NCBI GenBank assembly: GCA_000403035.1
Contig: AQSL01000158.1
Span: forward strand, 1 to 42,529
DNA from: Candidatus Latescibacter anaerobius SCGC AAA252-E07
GTDB lineage: Bacteria; Latescibacterota; Latescibacteria; Latescibacterales; Latescibacteraceae
DNA: 42,529 bases
Direction of reading: 5' to 3'
The number at the start of each line of letters is the position of its first letter. Within the stretch, counting starts at the first letter, position 1. The notes below the pieces were generated by a model. That model saw nothing but the letters and a program-made list of their open reading frames with translations. It was not told the DNA's origin and made no database searches. Positions 17,928 through 26,190 of this stretch are shown piece after piece. The position numbers and the translations under genes are program-made.

Positions 17928-18524
17928 TCAAAAAAGCAGCTTAACGACAACAAAACCGAGTATCAAAAGAACAACGAACGCTGCTGATAGAATATTAAAA
18001 TAGCGGTCGATAAAATCCTTTATATTCTTTCCGAATTTCCATATGAGCGCCGATACGATGAAAAATCTCGCACCGCGCGATACTGCGGAAACCACGATAA
18101 AGACAGGGAAATTCATGCCGAATGTTCCCGCGGCAATTGTAAAGACTTTGTACGGTATCGGCGTAAATCCCGCAATACCGACAAACCAAACATCGTACCG
18201 CAAATACATTTCCTTGACCAATGCGAATTTATCTAAAAAACCATAAAAGTCAAGTATTTTATATCCGAGAAGCTCAAAAAACATCATACCGATGTAATAA
18301 CCGAGCATACCGCCCAGGACAGAACCGGCAGTGCATATGGATGCGAACCTGAATGATTTCGCCGTTGCTCCGATTGCGAGAACGATGAGTAATACATCGG
18401 GAGGAATCGGAAAAAACGAAGATTCGGCAAATGCCAGAATAAACAAAGCAGGTATGCCATAGGGTGTATTAGCCCAGTGAAGAACCCAGTCATACAGTCT
18501 TCTGTGGATACCCGGCTTATTCAT
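17928..18524 (-). CDS. YqaA/DedA-like inner-membrane protein
   Basis: The 198-residue protein is almost all hydrophobic, with about five or six membrane segments. The family motif ESSFFPIPPDVLL lies near residues 30-42. The second half has GFTPIPYKVFTIAAGTFGM and a VSRGARFF segment. These are DedA/SNARE-associated superfamily signatures, closest to the YqaA branch. DedA-type proteins are linked to phospholipid (undecaprenyl phosphate or phosphatidylethanolamine) translocation and envelope fitness; the activity of YqaA itself is not settled. Its ATG overlaps the 3' end of pcm by eight bases, so translation is coupled. The stop codon sits five bases before the tRNA-Pro(CGG). Confidence 0.85.
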   Translation of the reverse strand: MNKPGIHRRLYDWVLHWANTPYGIPALFILAFAESSFFPIPPDVLLIVLAIGATAKSFRFASICTAGSVLGGMLGYYIGMMFFELLGYKILDFYGFLDKFALVKEMYLRYDVWFVGIAGFTPIPYKVFTIAAGTFGMNFPVFIVVSAVSRGARFFIVSALIWKFGKNIKDFIDRYFNILSAAFVVLLILGFVVVKLLF

Positions 18525-19161
18525 TCATCCATCCCTGTTTCCCGATAAGCGGAACGAATGTACAGCCGCATACGTCTCTTTTTTCAATAATTTTTTCGCC
18601 TTTTTCAATGACCTGAAGGCGTTGAGAAACCCTGTCGCCAACCGGAATAACAATCCTGCCGCCGAAAGAGAGCTGTTCAATCAAATGCTCAGGCACAGCC
18701 GGGGCGCCCGCGGTTACCACAATTCCTTCGAAGGGGGATTCCTCTTCCCAGCCGATACTCCCATCACCAACCTTACATGTAACGGATGAAATTCCGAGTT
18801 TTTTTAATATTTTCAGGGCTTTTTTAGACAGTGCCCCGTATCGTTCAATGGTATATACCCTGTACCCCATAACCGCAAGAATTGCAGTCTGGTATCCTGA
18901 GCCGGTGCCGATTTCAAGGACTTTCTCCTCTTCTCTTGCCTTTAATTCCTGACAGAATAATGCAACGATATAAGGCTGTGAAATTGTCTGGTCATGTCCG
19001 ATGGGGAGCGGGTGATCACCATAAGCCCTCGGCCAGAATGCCTCGTCAATGAATAAATGGCGCGGCACCGTACCCATAGCTTTCAGAACACGTTCATCTT
19101 TGATTCCCCGATGTATGAGCTGCTCTTTTACCATGCGGGCTCTGGCTACTTCATAATCCAC
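18517..19161 (-). CDS. pcm: Protein-L-isoaspartate O-methyltransferase
   Basis: The 214 residues match the family's usual length. Visible signatures are MVKEQLIHRGIKDERVL at the N-terminus, VPRHLFIDE, GHDQTISQPYIVA (substrate loop), the SAM-binding VLEIGTGSGYQTAIL (about 81-95), and GAPAVPEHLIEQL with GGRIVIPVG toward the end. The enzyme methylates L-isoaspartyl residues in damaged proteins so they can revert to aspartate, using S-adenosylmethionine in the cytoplasm. It lies directly downstream of surE, the conserved stress-survival pairing, and overlaps the YqaA-like gene. The gap from surE is about 130 bp. Confidence 0.95.
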   Translation of the reverse strand: MDYEVARARMVKEQLIHRGIKDERVLKAMGTVPRHLFIDEAFWPRAYGDHPLPIGHDQTISQPYIVALFCQELKAREEEKVLEIGTGSGYQTAILAVMGYRVYTIERYGALSKKALKILKKLGISSVTCKVGDGSIGWEEESPFEGIVVTAGAPAVPEHLIEQLSFGGRIVIPVGDRVSQRLQVIEKGEKIIEKRDVCGCTFVPLIGKQGWMNE

Positions 19162-19290
19162 CGATGGGGTTTCTCCCTTGAGTAGTTAGCTATCATCGAT
19201 ACATGGTGAGCGGAATTTTTCGCTTTATCCGTCACATTTCCAGCGATTGATAGTGGCTGTTTGCTGACAGCTTTAACGGTTACATTTCAT

Positions 19291-20034
19291 TTATTCGAAG
19301 TTCCATGACCGGAGTTCTTCAAGAAAATGTTGTGCGGTCATGTTAAGATAAATGGGCGTTATGGAAACATTTCCGCGTTCAATCGCTGCGAAGTCGCAGT
19401 TGTTATCGCCGATCCACTTCTCAACCTGTCCGCCGATCCAGTAATAGGGTTTGCCGCGCGGATCGATGTTTTCGATGACTACTTCCCGGTACGAACGTCT
19501 GCCGAGATTGGTTATTTCAAAACGTTTTCCAGTCCATTGACCCGGCAGGTTCACATTCACGAACACCCCTTCCGGAAGGGAATGTGCCATGATAGTCTTC
19601 GCAATCGTAACAACTACTTCAGAACTCCATTCAATATCGGTATTTTCAGGATCAACGTGTGAAACAGAGACAGCCGGTACGCCTAAAACTGTCGCTTCCG
19701 CTGCGCCAGCGACCGTACCGGAGTAGAGCACATCATCACCTAAATTTGCGCCGCTGTTTATCCCGGAAATTACAAGATCGGGTTTACGATCCAGGAGTCC
19801 CTTGAGAGAAAGCATGATACAATCCGTGGGAGTACCGTCTACCGCCATCGTCCGATCGTCAATCTTATTCACCCGAAGCGGCCTGTTCAACGTGAGAGCA
19901 TGGCTCGCTGCGCTTTGTTCACGGTCGGGAGCTACCAGAACAGTATCCCACACATTATCAATGTGCTTTCTGAGCACACGGGTGCTTGAAGCAAGAATAC
20001 CATCGTCATTTGTCAAGAGTACGAGCTTTTCCAT
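19291..20034 (-). CDS. surE: 5'/3'-nucleotidase SurE
   Basis: The 247 residues fit the family. The metal site LLTNDDG lies at residues 6-12 (N9, D10, D11). The diagnostic GINSGANLGDDVLYSGTVA follows near 90-108, then AAEATVLGVPAVSVS. The enzyme removes phosphate from nucleoside monophosphates and polyphosphates with a divalent metal and acts in stress and stationary-phase survival. It heads the surE-pcm-YqaA unit, about 60 bp after a tRNA-Pro gene on the same strand. No lesion is seen. Confidence 0.95.
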   Translation of the reverse strand: MEKLVLLTNDDGILASSTRVLRKHIDNVWDTVLVAPDREQSAASHALTLNRPLRVNKIDDRTMAVDGTPTDCIMLSLKGLLDRKPDLVISGINSGANLGDDVLYSGTVAGAAEATVLGVPAVSVSHVDPENTDIEWSSEVVVTIAKTIMAHSLPEGVFVNVNLPGQWTGKRFEITNLGRRSYREVVIENIDPRGKPYYWIGGQVEKWIGDNNCDFAAIERGNVSITPIYLNMTAQHFLEELRSWNFE

Positions 20035-20096
20035 GTCTCAATCACAAAAAAACCAAATGAGCAGCACAATACCATCTGCTCATTCGATAGAATAAT

Positions 20097-20173
20097 TGGT
20101 CGGGGTGACTGGATTTGAACCAGCGACTCCCAGCCCCCCATGCTGGTGCGCTACCGGACTGCGCCACACCCCG
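20097..20173 (-). tRNA. tRNA-Pro(GGG)
   Basis: The minus strand forms a cloverleaf with acceptor CGGGGTG/CACCCCG, D stem GCGC/GCGC, anticodon stem CCAGC/GCTGG and loop ATGGGGG (anticodon GGG). The T arm is GCTGG-TTCAAAT-CCAGT, followed by discriminator A and an encoded CCA. The acceptor stem is identical to that of tRNA-Pro(CGG) at 17845-17922. Confidence 0.95.
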
Positions 20174-20198
20174 ACTGTAAGAATCAACGTTTCGTATA

Positions 20199-20242
20199 TG
20201 GTGGACAGGCGATTCGAACGAACGGCCTTTGACTCTGGAGGC
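20199..20242 (-). other. Degenerate tRNA 3'-end-like fragment (candidate attachment-site relic)
   Basis: On the plus strand this reads TGGTGGACAGGCGATTCGAA, then CGGCCTTTGACTCTGGAGGC. That is the reverse complement of a tRNA 3' half (CCA end, TTCGAAT T loop, anticodon arm). The T stem no longer pairs and the 5' half is missing. A close relative at 27695-27747 keeps the T stem. Both are followed at a short distance by an integrase N-terminus. Confidence 0.5.
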
Positions 20243-20345
20243 ACGATATATATTATTTCACGTTACTTCACTCAAACACCAAGTTACAAAGATTTTTCAC
20301 GTGCGTTTTCTCATCGCTTCACTTCAATCACCCTCTTTTTGCGTG

Positions 20346-20525
20346 ATCAAACAGAAACGATACAAAACGAGCTATCCGGGTATATTGTGTACTAAATGTA
20401 CATTAATTACGCCGGGAAAGCAAGAGCGAATTTTTCTCTATACTCCCGGTTGGAAGGGAAAAAGAGAGGAAAATGCCAAACGTCGGTTCCGGGATGATAT
20501 AATCTCTAAACGGTCTCATTCGTAG
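20346..20525 (+). pseudogene. N-terminal remnant of a tyrosine integrase
   Basis: The frame reads KQKRYKTSYPGILCTKCTL, then GKQERIFLYTPG and KGKREENAKRRFRDD, with TAG at 20523. The start KRYKTSYPGIxYxxxxxxxGKxxxxYxIxYRxxGKxxEEKAxRQxxDDM is the arm-type DNA-binding domain of a family of phage integrases. The truncated integrase at 27954 belongs to the same family. No start codon is obvious and the catalytic domain is gone. Confidence 0.55.
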
Positions 20526-20556
20526 AGCAGGAAATCCGCTCCTGATACTGTCAATT

Positions 20557-22122
20557 TCATGGTCGTACGGGGATTTCATACTCGACGTATGTTCGTTTAT
20601 CTACTAAGTGAGTACCCGAGTACCACTCGTCTTTATAAAAAACGCAGAAATTATATTCTATGCCTTCCGTTAAACCATAAACGGTTATAATCCCATCGAC
20701 CATATACCCGATATATTTTTTTGAACCGTTCTCTTCCACATATATTCCCCGGTTCGGTCTCATTCTCTCTTCGGGATTATCTACATCATATACTTCGACA
20801 ACAAAAGTTACCGCTTTCCCCGGGATAACAACAGGTAATTCGATATCGGCGCCGCATAAATCAGAAACGGTAACATCTCCGACAAGATCCGATCCGTACC
20901 AGGCCTCAATAATGACAGGAGTATTTCTCGGGGATTTGGGAAGACGGACAAAAGGATCGGACGAAAGAACATTTTTTCCAAGCGATGAGAAGTATGTTTT
21001 ATCGCTCAGTTTCTTGATTTTTACGTCCACAGCGGTAAACCCACCGACAACACGAATCGTTAAACCGTTTTCACAGAGTTCACTGACATCGTCCTCCCAT
21101 CCTCCTGTCCAGTATGAAAAATGGGTAACAGAGAATTGAACCTCGAAATTTTCGTTGAAATCCGGACCTATGGCAATACCATCTGTTTCATATATCCATG
21201 ACGCATTTTCTTCTTCATAATACCAGATTGGAATACTATCTCCATTCTTTACGAGCGTTTTTGTGTCAGGATTAACGGTATCACCGGGAATTTGCATGAA
21301 GACTTCCACAGGTTTGTCGAACGTTTTCGCTTTATTCCCCGTTTCATCGGTTATTTCCACTGAAATAAATCCTGCAGGGACAAAGACCACGTCCTTTGAT
21401 TCGTTCGATTTTGTTATGCTGGTAAATAATCCGCTGGGGAAAGCATTTAAAGATTCTTCTGATTTATTATTGAAATGGGTAATGTCTGTTTTTAATTTTC
21501 CTTTCAGGATGTTACCTGTTTCGTCTTTTATTACGGTGCCCGGAGAAATATTCAATGATGTTTCGGTTATGGTGACAGGGTCCGGATCAGTTTTCACAAC
21601 AATAGCTTCCGTAACCTGACCGTTTACGTTTGCGGTTCCTTCAGAATCTGTTTTTGTCGTAACACCTTCCGGAGGATTATCATGTTGTACAAGAGCAAGG
21701 ATAAATGTTTCGCCGGTAGCACTTATTTTAATTGACATACTGCTGGCAATATAACCCTCTGAATCGGCAACAATCGTTACAGTAAGCGGATTCTCCCGGG
21801 GAAACGGGTATTTTTTCGAAACCGCAAAAGTAAAGAATCCTGATTTTGATGTAAAAGATGTCCGGAGGGTTTCTGTTACATCGGTAATAGCGTTTTTATC
21901 GGGGCCCATAATGGTAATGTGTACGCTGTCATTAAAATTACCAACTATTTGCTGGTTCGTTCTGGCATCGATAACCTCAACGGTTACCAGTGTTAAAGGA
22001 TCTTCATTTAAGAGTACCCGGACACCCTCGGTGGGGCTTTTTATATCGCAGCTAAAGTACATCAGCGATACCGTCAATCCAAGAAGTAATGCTGCATATG
22101 AAACTGTTTTTGTTATAATCAT
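20557..22122 (-). CDS. Surface or periplasmic lipoprotein with Ig-like domains
   Basis: The 521-residue protein has a lipoprotein signal ending LMYFSC, with C25 as the likely lipidated cysteine. Ig-like and carboxypeptidase-regulatory-like beta domains follow: residues about 40-150 (LTLVTVEVIDARTNQQI), 150-300 (GTANVNGQVTEAIV to ITDETGNKAKTF) and 300-521. The middle piece with VFMQIPGD, IPIWYYEEENASWIYE and FSVTHFSYW resembles a ZU5/autolysis-like region seen in secreted proteins that display their own C-terminal domains. The function is unknown; adhesion or envelope structure is likely. It sits alone between integrase debris and the trkA gene on the same strand, with an upstream gap of about 320 bp that may hold its promoter. 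Confidence 0.75.
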   Translation of the reverse strand: MIITKTVSYAALLLGLTVSLMYFSCDIKSPTEGVRVLLNEDPLTLVTVEVIDARTNQQIVGNFNDSVHITIMGPDKNAITDVTETLRTSFTSKSGFFTFAVSKKYPFPRENPLTVTIVADSEGYIASSMSIKISATGETFILALVQHDNPPEGVTTKTDSEGTANVNGQVTEAIVVKTDPDPVTITETSLNISPGTVIKDETGNILKGKLKTDITHFNNKSEESLNAFPSGLFTSITKSNESKDVVFVPAGFISVEITDETGNKAKTFDKPVEVFMQIPGDTVNPDTKTLVKNGDSIPIWYYEEENASWIYETDGIAIGPDFNENFEVQFSVTHFSYWTGGWEDDVSELCENGLTIRVVGGFTAVDVKIKKLSDKTYFSSLGKNVLSSDPFVRLPKSPRNTPVIIEAWYGSDLVGDVTVSDLCGADIELPVVIPGKAVTFVVEVYDVDNPEERMRPNRGIYVEENGSKKYIGYMVDGIITVYGLTEGIEYNFCVFYKDEWYSGTHLVDKRTYVEYEIPVRP

Positions 22123-22448
22123 GAAATACTATCCACCTATAAAAAGTTTGTATTTACCTGGGATTTATCACCGGATAGAATGGAAACCGGTTCGTTCATG
22201 CCGAAACCGGGTATATTTTTTACATTTGCCGCGGCGGTATACTCATCACACTCAAGACCATTGCGACTCAATAAAAAATTGATATTCTTGGGGAATATCC
22301 TCAGCCAAACGACCTCATTTCCCCTCTGTCTATTCCTGCGGCAGCTTTTGTAAGATAATACATACTTTCGTTTGAACAAAGGCATGTATACATAAGAATG
22401 AATAATCTAATTCTCATGAGGGTTCCCTGGATATGTTTCGTTTCCATC
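22123..22448. other. Interval between trkA and the lipoprotein gene
   Basis: A minus-strand frame near 22300-22480 reads YYLTKAAAGIDRGEM but is broken by stops and not convincing. I see no RNA or repeat. The promoter of the lipoprotein gene should lie here. Confidence 0.4.
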
Positions 22449-23111
22449 TCACATGAGGTATCGAATAGCTTCTTTAATATCAATCATTAAGCCACATAAA
22501 AATACCCTGTCATTGGGTTTCAATACATAATCACCTCTCGGTATAAGAAATGTATTCGATGACTCATCGTAAATGCAGGTTATGGTACATTTTCTGGGGA
22601 ATCCTTCATAGCAAACAATCTCAGCGATCGTTTTTCCCACACATTGTGCTTTTTCGGAAATATCGAAGTTGCAAATATCTACATCACCGAAACTGATTAC
22701 TTTTCTTAATTCGGGGCTCCCGATGTTTACCATGATCTGGTCAATGAGAAATTTGGCGACATTAGCAATATTTTGAATGCCAATCGTTTTCAAGACATCC
22801 TCATACTTTGGATCTTCCATTCTCACAATAATATGCGGCACATCGAAATGTTTTGCAAGCATAGCAAATGCAAGGTTGTCTGAATCGTTACCCATTACTG
22901 CAACGGCGACATCACATCGGTCGATACCTGCACTTTCGAGCGTCTCAATATCGGTTGCATTGCCCTGTATGGTGACAGCCCCGTACTTGGCAAAAATCTC
23001 CTCACATACCTCAATATCTGTATCTATTGCCACAACATCGTGTTTTAGTTCCACTAATTCTTTTGTTATTCCTTTACCTATAAAACCACCGCCACAGATT
23101 AATATATACAT
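22449..23111 (-). CDS. trkA: TrkA-type K+ channel regulatory subunit
   Basis: The 220-residue protein has an N-terminal RCK/TrkA-N Rossmann domain: MYILICGGGFIGKGI dinucleotide loop, D30 at the end of strand 2, and GNATDIETLESAGI. A TrkA-C domain follows (about 140-220), ending LKPNDRVFLCG. It binds NAD(H) or nucleotide on the cytoplasmic face and gates the TrkH/KtrB potassium channel. At half the length of enterobacterial TrkA it is the single-RCK, KtrA-like form. The ATG follows GGAGAAG. It lies 90 bp downstream of trkH on the same strand, so the two form a complete uptake system. Confidence 0.9.
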   Translation of the reverse strand: MYILICGGGFIGKGITKELVELKHDVVAIDTDIEVCEEIFAKYGAVTIQGNATDIETLESAGIDRCDVAVAVMGNDSDNLAFAMLAKHFDVPHIIVRMEDPKYEDVLKTIGIQNIANVAKFLIDQIMVNIGSPELRKVISFGDVDICNFDISEKAQCVGKTIAEIVCYEGFPRKCTITCIYDESSNTFLIPRGDYVLKPNDRVFLCGLMIDIKEAIRYLM

Positions 23112-23201
23112 AACATCTTCTCCGGTTAAAACAAGTACTGGTTAATGATCACTCAAATATTCAGGTAAGTTTAATCTTATCAAAGTGTAAGCCGTCTCTT
23201 T

Positions 23202-24683
23202 TCACTTCCACGCCTTATAGTCTAAAATCAAAAGGACAGGAAGTATTTCGAGACGCCCCGCTAACATTCCGAATATATAGGTCAATTTCACAATCGCCGG
23301 AAGCTCAGACATCTGCTGTACGCTTATATAGCAGGGACCAATATTTCCCATAGCCGAAAACATTCCGGAAAAAGCCTCCCAGCTTCCGAGATTGGTAAAC
23401 AGCGCAGTAATAAATCCACCAATCAAAAGCAGAAATAACCAGCCAAAGAAAAGACCCGTGACTCTTTTTATTTCTGAGTCCGGTATAATTTTACGATCGA
23501 TAACCAGCTCAAAAAACGCCTTTCTCGGCATCCTGAGTTTCCTGATTTGAGCTGAAAACGCTTTAAACATTATTGTTATTCTTGCAACCTTGACGCCGCC
23601 TCCGGTGGAACCTACACATCCTCCGATAAACATCAGAACAAGAAAAATCTGTTTCGATAATGCGGGAAAGAACGCTTCATTTATATCGGTTGTTCCGAAT
23701 CCCGTGGTTGTTATAATCGACACGACTGTAAAAATCGATTGTCGAAAATTATTTTCAAGATTGTCTAACGAGAAGTCTGAGAAATGAACATAATGATCTG
23801 CCAGGATGAAAACACATGATACTACTATGATAATCAGGAAGTTGCGTAGTTCGGTATTACTGCTGACCTCTCTCATTTTTCCTGTCAGTATTTTGTAATG
23901 CAGCAGGAAATTTATACCGCCGAGAAGCATGAAAAAAGTAATGATATACTCAATTGTTTTCCAATGAGCGAACCCAGCCCTGTGATAATAGTCGATACTC
24001 GCGTTATATGGCGAAAAACCTCCTGTCGAAAGAGTGGTTAAGCTATGGCACAGCGCATCAAAAAAACCGACTCCCAGGAATTGTAAAGCCACTATTTCGC
24101 AAAAAGTGAGGAGTATATAGAGAGACCATAATATGATTACTGTTTTGAAAATGCTGGGGGTTGGACGCGATATCTCGATTTTATGAGATTCTGCAGCAAA
24201 AAGCTGAAAATAGGATTGGTTAGAACGGAATGAAATAGCCAGGAAAAAAGTTAGTATCCCTAATCCGCCAAGCCATTGAATAAAACTTCTCCAAAATAGT
24301 ATGCTCCTGGGCAGAATTTCAATATCTGTGAATATCGTTATTCCGGTTGTTGTAAATCCGCTTACCGTCTCAAAATAAGAATTTAAAAAAGATGATCCTG
24401 CACCGATATAAAACGGAATACAACCGAACAATGACAGTATAATCCATGCCATACCGCATATGAGTATGCTCTGTATATAATATACAACTCCCGGTTTGAA
24501 AAACTTCCACAAGAAATACCCGACAGCAAAACACAATAAGGATGGAATGACAAAAGCCTTTATTTGTGCGTACTCATTATAGATAAGAGCGAATATAAGC
24601 GGTGTTAAGAGAAGAAATCCCTGAATAAGTATCAAGGGTCCTAAAAGGTGGAAAATGGTATGAAAAGTATATGAACGCTTCAC
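23202..24683 (-). CDS. trkH: TrkH-family potassium uptake channel subunit
   Basis: The 493-residue membrane protein has about ten to twelve helices. The four selectivity-filter loops are visible: TVSGFTTTGITIF, TTLSTGGFSPYNASI, TTTGFGTTDIN and AMGNIGPCY. GGCVGSTGGGVKVARI is the glycine-rich gating region. Length and loops match TrkH/KtrB proteins, which carry K+ across the inner membrane under control of TrkA. The likely start is GTG at 24683. trkA follows 90 bp downstream. Confidence 0.92.
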   Translation of the reverse strand: MKRSYTFHTIFHLLGPLILIQGFLLLTPLIFALIYNEYAQIKAFVIPSLLCFAVGYFLWKFFKPGVVYYIQSILICGMAWIILSLFGCIPFYIGAGSSFLNSYFETVSGFTTTGITIFTDIEILPRSILFWRSFIQWLGGLGILTFFLAISFRSNQSYFQLFAAESHKIEISRPTPSIFKTVIILWSLYILLTFCEIVALQFLGVGFFDALCHSLTTLSTGGFSPYNASIDYYHRAGFAHWKTIEYIITFFMLLGGINFLLHYKILTGKMREVSSNTELRNFLIIIVVSCVFILADHYVHFSDFSLDNLENNFRQSIFTVVSIITTTGFGTTDINEAFFPALSKQIFLVLMFIGGCVGSTGGGVKVARITIMFKAFSAQIRKLRMPRKAFFELVIDRKIIPDSEIKRVTGLFFGWLFLLLIGGFITALFTNLGSWEAFSGMFSAMGNIGPCYISVQQMSELPAIVKLTYIFGMLAGRLEILPVLLILDYKAWK

Positions 24684-25057
24684 CTCATAACCTTTTTATA
24701 AAAAAGAGAAGTATATCGTTTTATTTTACATATTCTTGCAATAATAGCAATATATTTATTTTTTGTCAATTATATTGTGAAGTGCGGTTATCTATGCATG
24801 AATTGTAAAAACATCCGAAATATCAAACAGCAACTTAAGCGGGCGCGTGAAAAGACTTTTTTACCACCCTCTTACACTTACAATAGTATACACACTTTTT
24901 GTTCATGAAATCAAATCTTTTTTGTTGAAGAGATTGTTGATAGGGATTACATTATAACAGTCCCGATACCAGATAACAGTCCCGATACCAGCTTTTTATT
25001 AATGTACTGAAAAAAACAAAGTATACATAAGCTTTCATTACGAGAGGAACGTTTTTT
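24684..25057. other. Divergent intergenic region between trkH and the permease gene
   Basis: This A+T-rich stretch must contain promoters for both trkH (minus) and the KdgT-like gene (plus). The only clear feature is the 19-bp tandem duplication at 24954-24991. I could not pick -35/-10 boxes with confidence. Confidence 0.5.
24954..24991. repeat. Perfect 19-bp tandem duplication upstream of the permease gene
   Basis: The unit ATAACAGTCCCGATACCAG occurs twice in a row without mismatch. It ends 66 bp before the permease start codon. A regulator operator or a simple slippage duplication would both fit. Confidence 0.85.
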
Positions 25058-26002
25058 ATGGAAATCAAGAAATCTATCGAACGAATTCCCGGAGGTATGA
25101 TGGTTGTGCCATTAATCCTTGGCGCACTTTTTAACACCTTTTTACCCGAGGCTCTTGAAATAGGCGGTTTCACAACCGCACTTTTTAAAAATGGTGCAAA
25201 TGCGCTTATTGGTGCGTTCCTTGTCTGTATGGGTGCAGGAATGAACTTTAAGGTTGCCCCGAAAGCACTAAAAAAAGGAACGGTAGTAACCCTTTCAAAA
25301 TTCGCAGTAGCTGTTCTGTGCGGACTTTTTGTCGATAAGCTGTTTGGCCAGAGTGGTTTTTTCGGTCTTTCGGCTCTTGCTGTCATCGCAGCGATGGAAA
25401 ATACAAACGGCGGTCTCTATGCCGCCCTCACCGGGGAATTCGGCGATGAAACCGATGTCGGTGCGATTGCAATCGTTTCCATAAACGATGGTCCTTTTTT
25501 CACAATGATTGCGCTGGGAACCGCAGGCCTTGCAAATATTCCCTTCATGTCCATGGTTGCCGTTATTATCCCGATTCTAATCGGAATGATTCTTGGAAAC
25601 CTGGATGAAAAAATGAAAGATTTTTTAATGAACGGCGGTCATGTGTTCATTCCCTTTTTCGCATTTGCCCTGGGCGCCGGAATAAATTTCGGAATGCTTA
25701 TAAAAGCAGGTTTTCCCGGTATTTTGCTTGGGATAATGACCACTTTTCTCGGCGGTTTCTTTAATATCCTTGCAGACAGAGCTACGGGGGGAAGCGGTAT
25801 TGCCGGCGCTGCAGCTTCCAGTACTGCCGGGAATGCTGTTGCAACGCCCGCAGCAGTTGCCTTAGCTGATCCGAGCTTACATTCTTTGTCCCTTATTGCC
25901 ACCTCACAGGTGGCTGCATCAACCATTACGACGGCTATAATGACACCCATTCTCACATCATTTATTGCAAAAAGACATAAAAATAAAAAATCTACTGAAT
26001 AA
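25058..26002 (+). CDS. kdgT: 2-keto-3-deoxygluconate permease (KdgT family)
   Basis: The 314-residue protein starts after GAGAGGAAC. Family signatures are IERIPGGMMVVPLILGALFNT at the N-terminus, GANALIGAFLVCMGAGM, AAMENTNGGLYAALTGEFGD, and ATGGSGIAGAAASSTAGNAVATPAA-like glycine/alanine helices near the end. It has about ten membrane segments. KdgT proteins import 2-keto-3-deoxygluconate or related sugar acids with protons. The DUF1537 kinase gene follows 188 bp later on the same strand, so the natural substrate may be a four-carbon acid sugar or aldonate rather than KDG itself. Confidence 0.88.
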   Translation: MEIKKSIERIPGGMMVVPLILGALFNTFLPEALEIGGFTTALFKNGANALIGAFLVCMGAGMNFKVAPKALKKGTVVTLSKFAVAVLCGLFVDKLFGQSGFFGLSALAVIAAMENTNGGLYAALTGEFGDETDVGAIAIVSINDGPFFTMIALGTAGLANIPFMSMVAVIIPILIGMILGNLDEKMKDFLMNGGHVFIPFFAFALGAGINFGMLIKAGFPGILLGIMTTFLGGFFNILADRATGGSGIAGAAASSTAGNAVATPAAVALADPSLHSLSLIATSQVAASTITTAIMTPILTSFIAKRHKNKKSTE

Positions 26003-26190
26003 TAAAAACCGTTCATTCCTGTCAGGAAAAGTCTCTGATATAAAAAAAACAAACTTACGTGACGCACTATCATTATCTGAATTACTATTATCATTCCATA
26101 ATGGTTGTGAAATTGCAGTGATATTTTATAAGCTGAGAAAACCGATTCCGCGTTCATTATAGTATAGAAAAATTCAAAAGGCAGAGTATT

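Noticed and set aside
20096..20395. Plus-strand frame beginning VGVTGFEPATPSPP
   Set aside because: It is the antisense translation of the tRNA-Pro(GGG) gene and the adjacent att-like fragment, a well-known false protein.
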